From NCBI GenBank assembly GCA_966250375.1, contig CBINHE010000066.1, positions 1 to 22,116 of the forward strand: a DNA stretch of 22,116 nt, written 5' to 3'. Source of the DNA: CAMLDH01 sp966250375 (GTDB taxonomy: Bacteria > Pseudomonadota > Gammaproteobacteria > Burkholderiales > Burkholderiaceae_D). Each line of letters begins with the position of its first letter. Positions within the stretch are counted from its first letter, which is position 1. Both the position numbers and the translations under genes were made by a program. Shown here piece after piece: positions 21,109-22,116 of this stretch. The notes under the pieces were generated by a model. The model was not told where the DNA came from and made no database searches. It was given only the letters and a program-made list of their open reading frames with translations.

Positions 21109-21282
21109 AACACAGAAACGCTAGTAGGTATGCCATGCGCCGGCCATTGCGGATGACAAACCGGATTTGCAACATTGCCAGCATCCCGCTTTCGCGCGCT
21201 GGGTGTATCCGGCTCTTACTGGAGCTTTCGCGTGAGGTCTGGTTTTCCTGTGCCCAGACTTCGCTACTGGCGTTTCTGTGTT
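21109..21282. repeat. Long-range 19 bp inverted repeat
   Basis: Arms at 21109-21127 and 21264-21282 are reverse complements at 18 of 19 positions. On the plus-strand transcript the remaining pair is U-G, so all 19 can pair; on the minus strand it is C-A. GATC flanks both arms (21102-21105 and 21283-21286), so pairing could extend past a short bulge. The arms enclose 136 nt with further small hairpins. Confidence 0.7.
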
Positions 21283-21285
21283 GAT

Positions 21286-21304
21286 CCTCGGGCTCGAACC
21301 GAGG
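21286..21304 (-). other. tRNA T-arm-like hairpin
   Basis: On the minus strand CCTCGG, loop TTCGAGC, CCGAGG forms a perfect 6 bp stem with a loop that fits the T-loop consensus TTCRANY. It begins 10 nt after the end of the 64-residue gene and is followed by the inverted-repeat arm. A whole tRNA is not present: the expected acceptor partner 48 nt upstream is absent and the D and anticodon arms do not form. Confidence 0.5.
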
Positions 21305-21313
21305 TCGCGTTCA

Positions 21314-21508
21314 TTACAGCGGCTGCATCACGTGGATTTCAACTGCTGGCTCCACCGGCTTTGGCTCAACTGGCTTTTCAAACCACACCTTTGCTTCAAC
21401 TACCCCATATCTCGATTCAAGCTTGAATTTATTGGCCTCCATTCCCATGTCGGCAGCTCTATCAAGCAGCAATTCCCCTATGTCCTCTTCCGAAAATTCA
21501 ATCTTCAT
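21314..21508 (-). CDS. Small phage protein of unknown function (64 aa)
   Basis: I do not recognise it. An acidic, soluble protein (KIEFSEEDIGELLLDRAADM ... FKLESRYGVVEAKVWFEKP) with a Pro/Glu repeat near the end (PVEPKPVEPAVE). The ATG at 21508 is chosen because AGGAG lies 7 nt upstream; a TTG two codons earlier (21514) falls too close to it. It is separated from the next gene by the structured 342 bp gap. Confidence 0.7.
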   Translation of the reverse strand: MKIEFSEEDIGELLLDRAADMGMEANKFKLESRYGVVEAKVWFEKPVEPKPVEPAVEIHVMQPL

Positions 21509-21539
21509 GTTCAATCTCCTTGGTTAAATTGCTGTCGAA

Positions 21540-21866
21540 TCACTTGCCGAAATTTGCGAGATACACGCAGTTACGCGCCCACCGGAAAAACACGTTAGCC
21601 ACGCCATCCGTGATCTTCGATTTATCGCGAACCCATTGCAGCGCGACCTCATGTGTGACTGTCCCGCAATGGTTTTTGTACTGCCCCAACTCGTCCTCGA
21701 TATCGCCAGTCATCGCAAAGCCCAAGATCCACGCTTCCGTTTCATCCTCAGTCACAACACGCGGTGCGCGGAATGTGTGGCATGGCTCTTCTTCGTTTGG
21801 GTCGGAGAAAACACATACAGATTGATCGTGGGCGTTTGCGAATATGCGATCTGGGACTGCGCTCAT
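21540..21866 (-). CDS. Phage protein of unknown function (108 aa)
   Basis: I do not recognise it. It is a soluble, acidic protein starting MSAVPDRIFANAHDQSVCV, with EDETEAWILGFAMTGDIEDELGQY in the middle and a C-terminal GVANVFFRWARNCVYLANF. Five cysteines do not form a clear metal site. The ATG at 21866 overlaps the upstream stop (ATGA), with GAGGAG 5 nt before it; a start at 21893 would sit inside the preceding gene. A gap of 31 bp with a ribosome-binding site follows. Confidence 0.7.
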   Translation of the reverse strand: MSAVPDRIFANAHDQSVCVFSDPNEEEPCHTFRAPRVVTEDETEAWILGFAMTGDIEDELGQYKNHCGTVTHEVALQWVRDKSKITDGVANVFFRWARNCVYLANFGK

Positions 21867-22116
21867 TTCGGCTCCTCTACAAATTCGCCGCAATTATTCA
21901 GGGAATAAAACACATCCGCCTTAATGCCGTTTTCACCAACCTTGCTTGACCGAATATGCCGAATATTCCCGTCGTCATCGTGGTTGCAAAGAACTATCGC
22001 GCCTCCATCGCCTACCTTTGCTTTGCCATGCGCACCAATATTCATTGCGACCGCCGCTTTGCCCGTTGCGCTGGATGCAGACCGGTCTCCCGTTGCGCTG
22101 GATGCAGACCGGTCTC
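21863..22116 (-). CDS. DUF7666-type phage repeat protein, C-terminal part (cut by window edge)
   Basis: The frame stays open to the right edge, so the N-terminus is missing. The visible part starts with two copies of the nonapeptide DRSASSATG, then KAAVAMNIGAHGKAKVGDGG and the conserved end AIVLCNHDDDGN, HIRSSKVGENGIKADVFYSL, GEFVEEPK. From memory, this repeat-plus-tail layout is that of phage proteins annotated as DUF7666, which carry many SASSATG-type repeats after an N-terminal globular domain; their function is unknown. An ATG at 22045 would give a 60-residue protein but has no ribosome-binding site and would discard the repeats, so I read the gene as partial. It overlaps the next gene by ATGA. 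Confidence 0.82.
   Translation of the reverse strand, partial: DRSASSATGDRSASSATGKAAVAMNIGAHGKAKVGDGGAIVLCNHDDDGNIRHIRSSKVGENGIKADVFYSLNNCGEFVEEPK
22063..22116. repeat. Perfect 27 bp tandem repeat (two copies) at the window edge
   Basis: Copies at 22063-22089 and 22090-22116 are identical, and the window stops exactly at the end of the second. Each encodes nine residues on the minus strand, in frame with the DUF7666-type gene. The array probably continues beyond the edge, and its repetition may be why the sequence ends here. Confidence 0.92.

Larger units (their letters stand above)
20972..21313. other. 342 bp gap with strong potential RNA structure
   Basis: No convincing gene is seen on either strand; the open frames here are short or lack ribosome-binding sites. 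The stretch holds a 19 bp long-range inverted repeat, a T-arm-like hairpin next to the end of the 64-residue gene, a 6 bp GTTCGG/CCGAAC hairpin (21069-21087) and an inner GTCTGG/CCAGAC hairpin (21238-21258). It lies between two genes of an otherwise nearly gap-free operon. A structured or regulatory RNA, or a remnant of an inserted element, is plausible; nothing matches a family I know. Confidence 0.5.

Noticed and set aside
21102..21286. Integron attC site or retron ncRNA
   Set aside because: The arms do not carry the RYYYAAC/GTTRRRY core boxes, and no integron integrase or reverse transcriptase is present in the window.
21286..21345. A full tRNA gene on the minus strand
   Set aside because: Only the T-arm is convincing; a partial 5 of 7 acceptor match lies 8 nt too close and inside coding sequence, with no D or anticodon arm.
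22063..22116. CRISPR array
   Set aside because: The two 27 bp copies are directly adjacent with no spacer and encode a protein repeat in frame.

Overview
The window joins two different regions. Positions 1-13567 look like chromosome of a betaproteobacterium, most likely in Burkholderiales and perhaps near Oxalobacteraceae. This placement rests on the gene content, a PEP-CTERM protein and moderate base composition; there is no rRNA or marker gene to confirm it. From about 14184 to the right edge (22116) lies the early-left arm of a lambdoid-type prophage, read entirely on the minus strand. The window ends inside a repeat-containing phage gene, which looks like a contig break.

Region 1 (171-12376, plus strand) is a type II secretion/type IV pilus-like locus. 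A PEP-CTERM protein precedes a tightly packed run: GspG pseudopilin, GspF, GspE, a PilM/GspL-like protein, PilN-like, PilO-like, a GspC/PilP-like protein, a large secretin, three more pseudopilin-type proteins, a rhodanese-like protein and a transglutaminase-like protein. From gspF onward almost every junction is a 1-14 nt stop/start overlap, so the genes are probably co-translated. The content matches what SEED-style annotation calls 'predicted secretion system X'. It mixes T2SS parts (G, E, F, D) with pilus-type alignment proteins (M, N, O, P) and lacks recognisable GspH-K and prepilin peptidase genes. Its most distinctive part is the secretin: a lipoprotein with N-terminal TPR-like repeats and a cohesin-like domain after the channel-forming region. 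The secreted substrate is unknown; the PEP-CTERM, rhodanese and transglutaminase proteins are the local candidates for partners.

Region 2 (12404-14138, minus strand) holds a YbdL-type methionine aminotransferase and a PIN-domain toxin-like gene with no visible antitoxin. The PIN gene abuts the prophage, and the 45 bp between it and the integrase is the best candidate for the attachment site.

Region 3 (14184-22116, minus strand) is a prophage early operon. In transcription order (right to left) it has a DUF7666-type repeat protein (cut by the window edge), several small unknown proteins, Bet/RecT annealase, YqaJ/lambda-Exo nuclease, modular proteins of unknown function, excisionase and lambda-type integrase. 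Several tiny genes (54, 35 and 19 codons) have good ribosome-binding sites or stop/start coupling. A 342 bp stretch without a gene (20972-21313) carries a 19 bp long-range inverted repeat and a hairpin shaped like a tRNA T-arm, making it the most unexplained non-coding sequence here.
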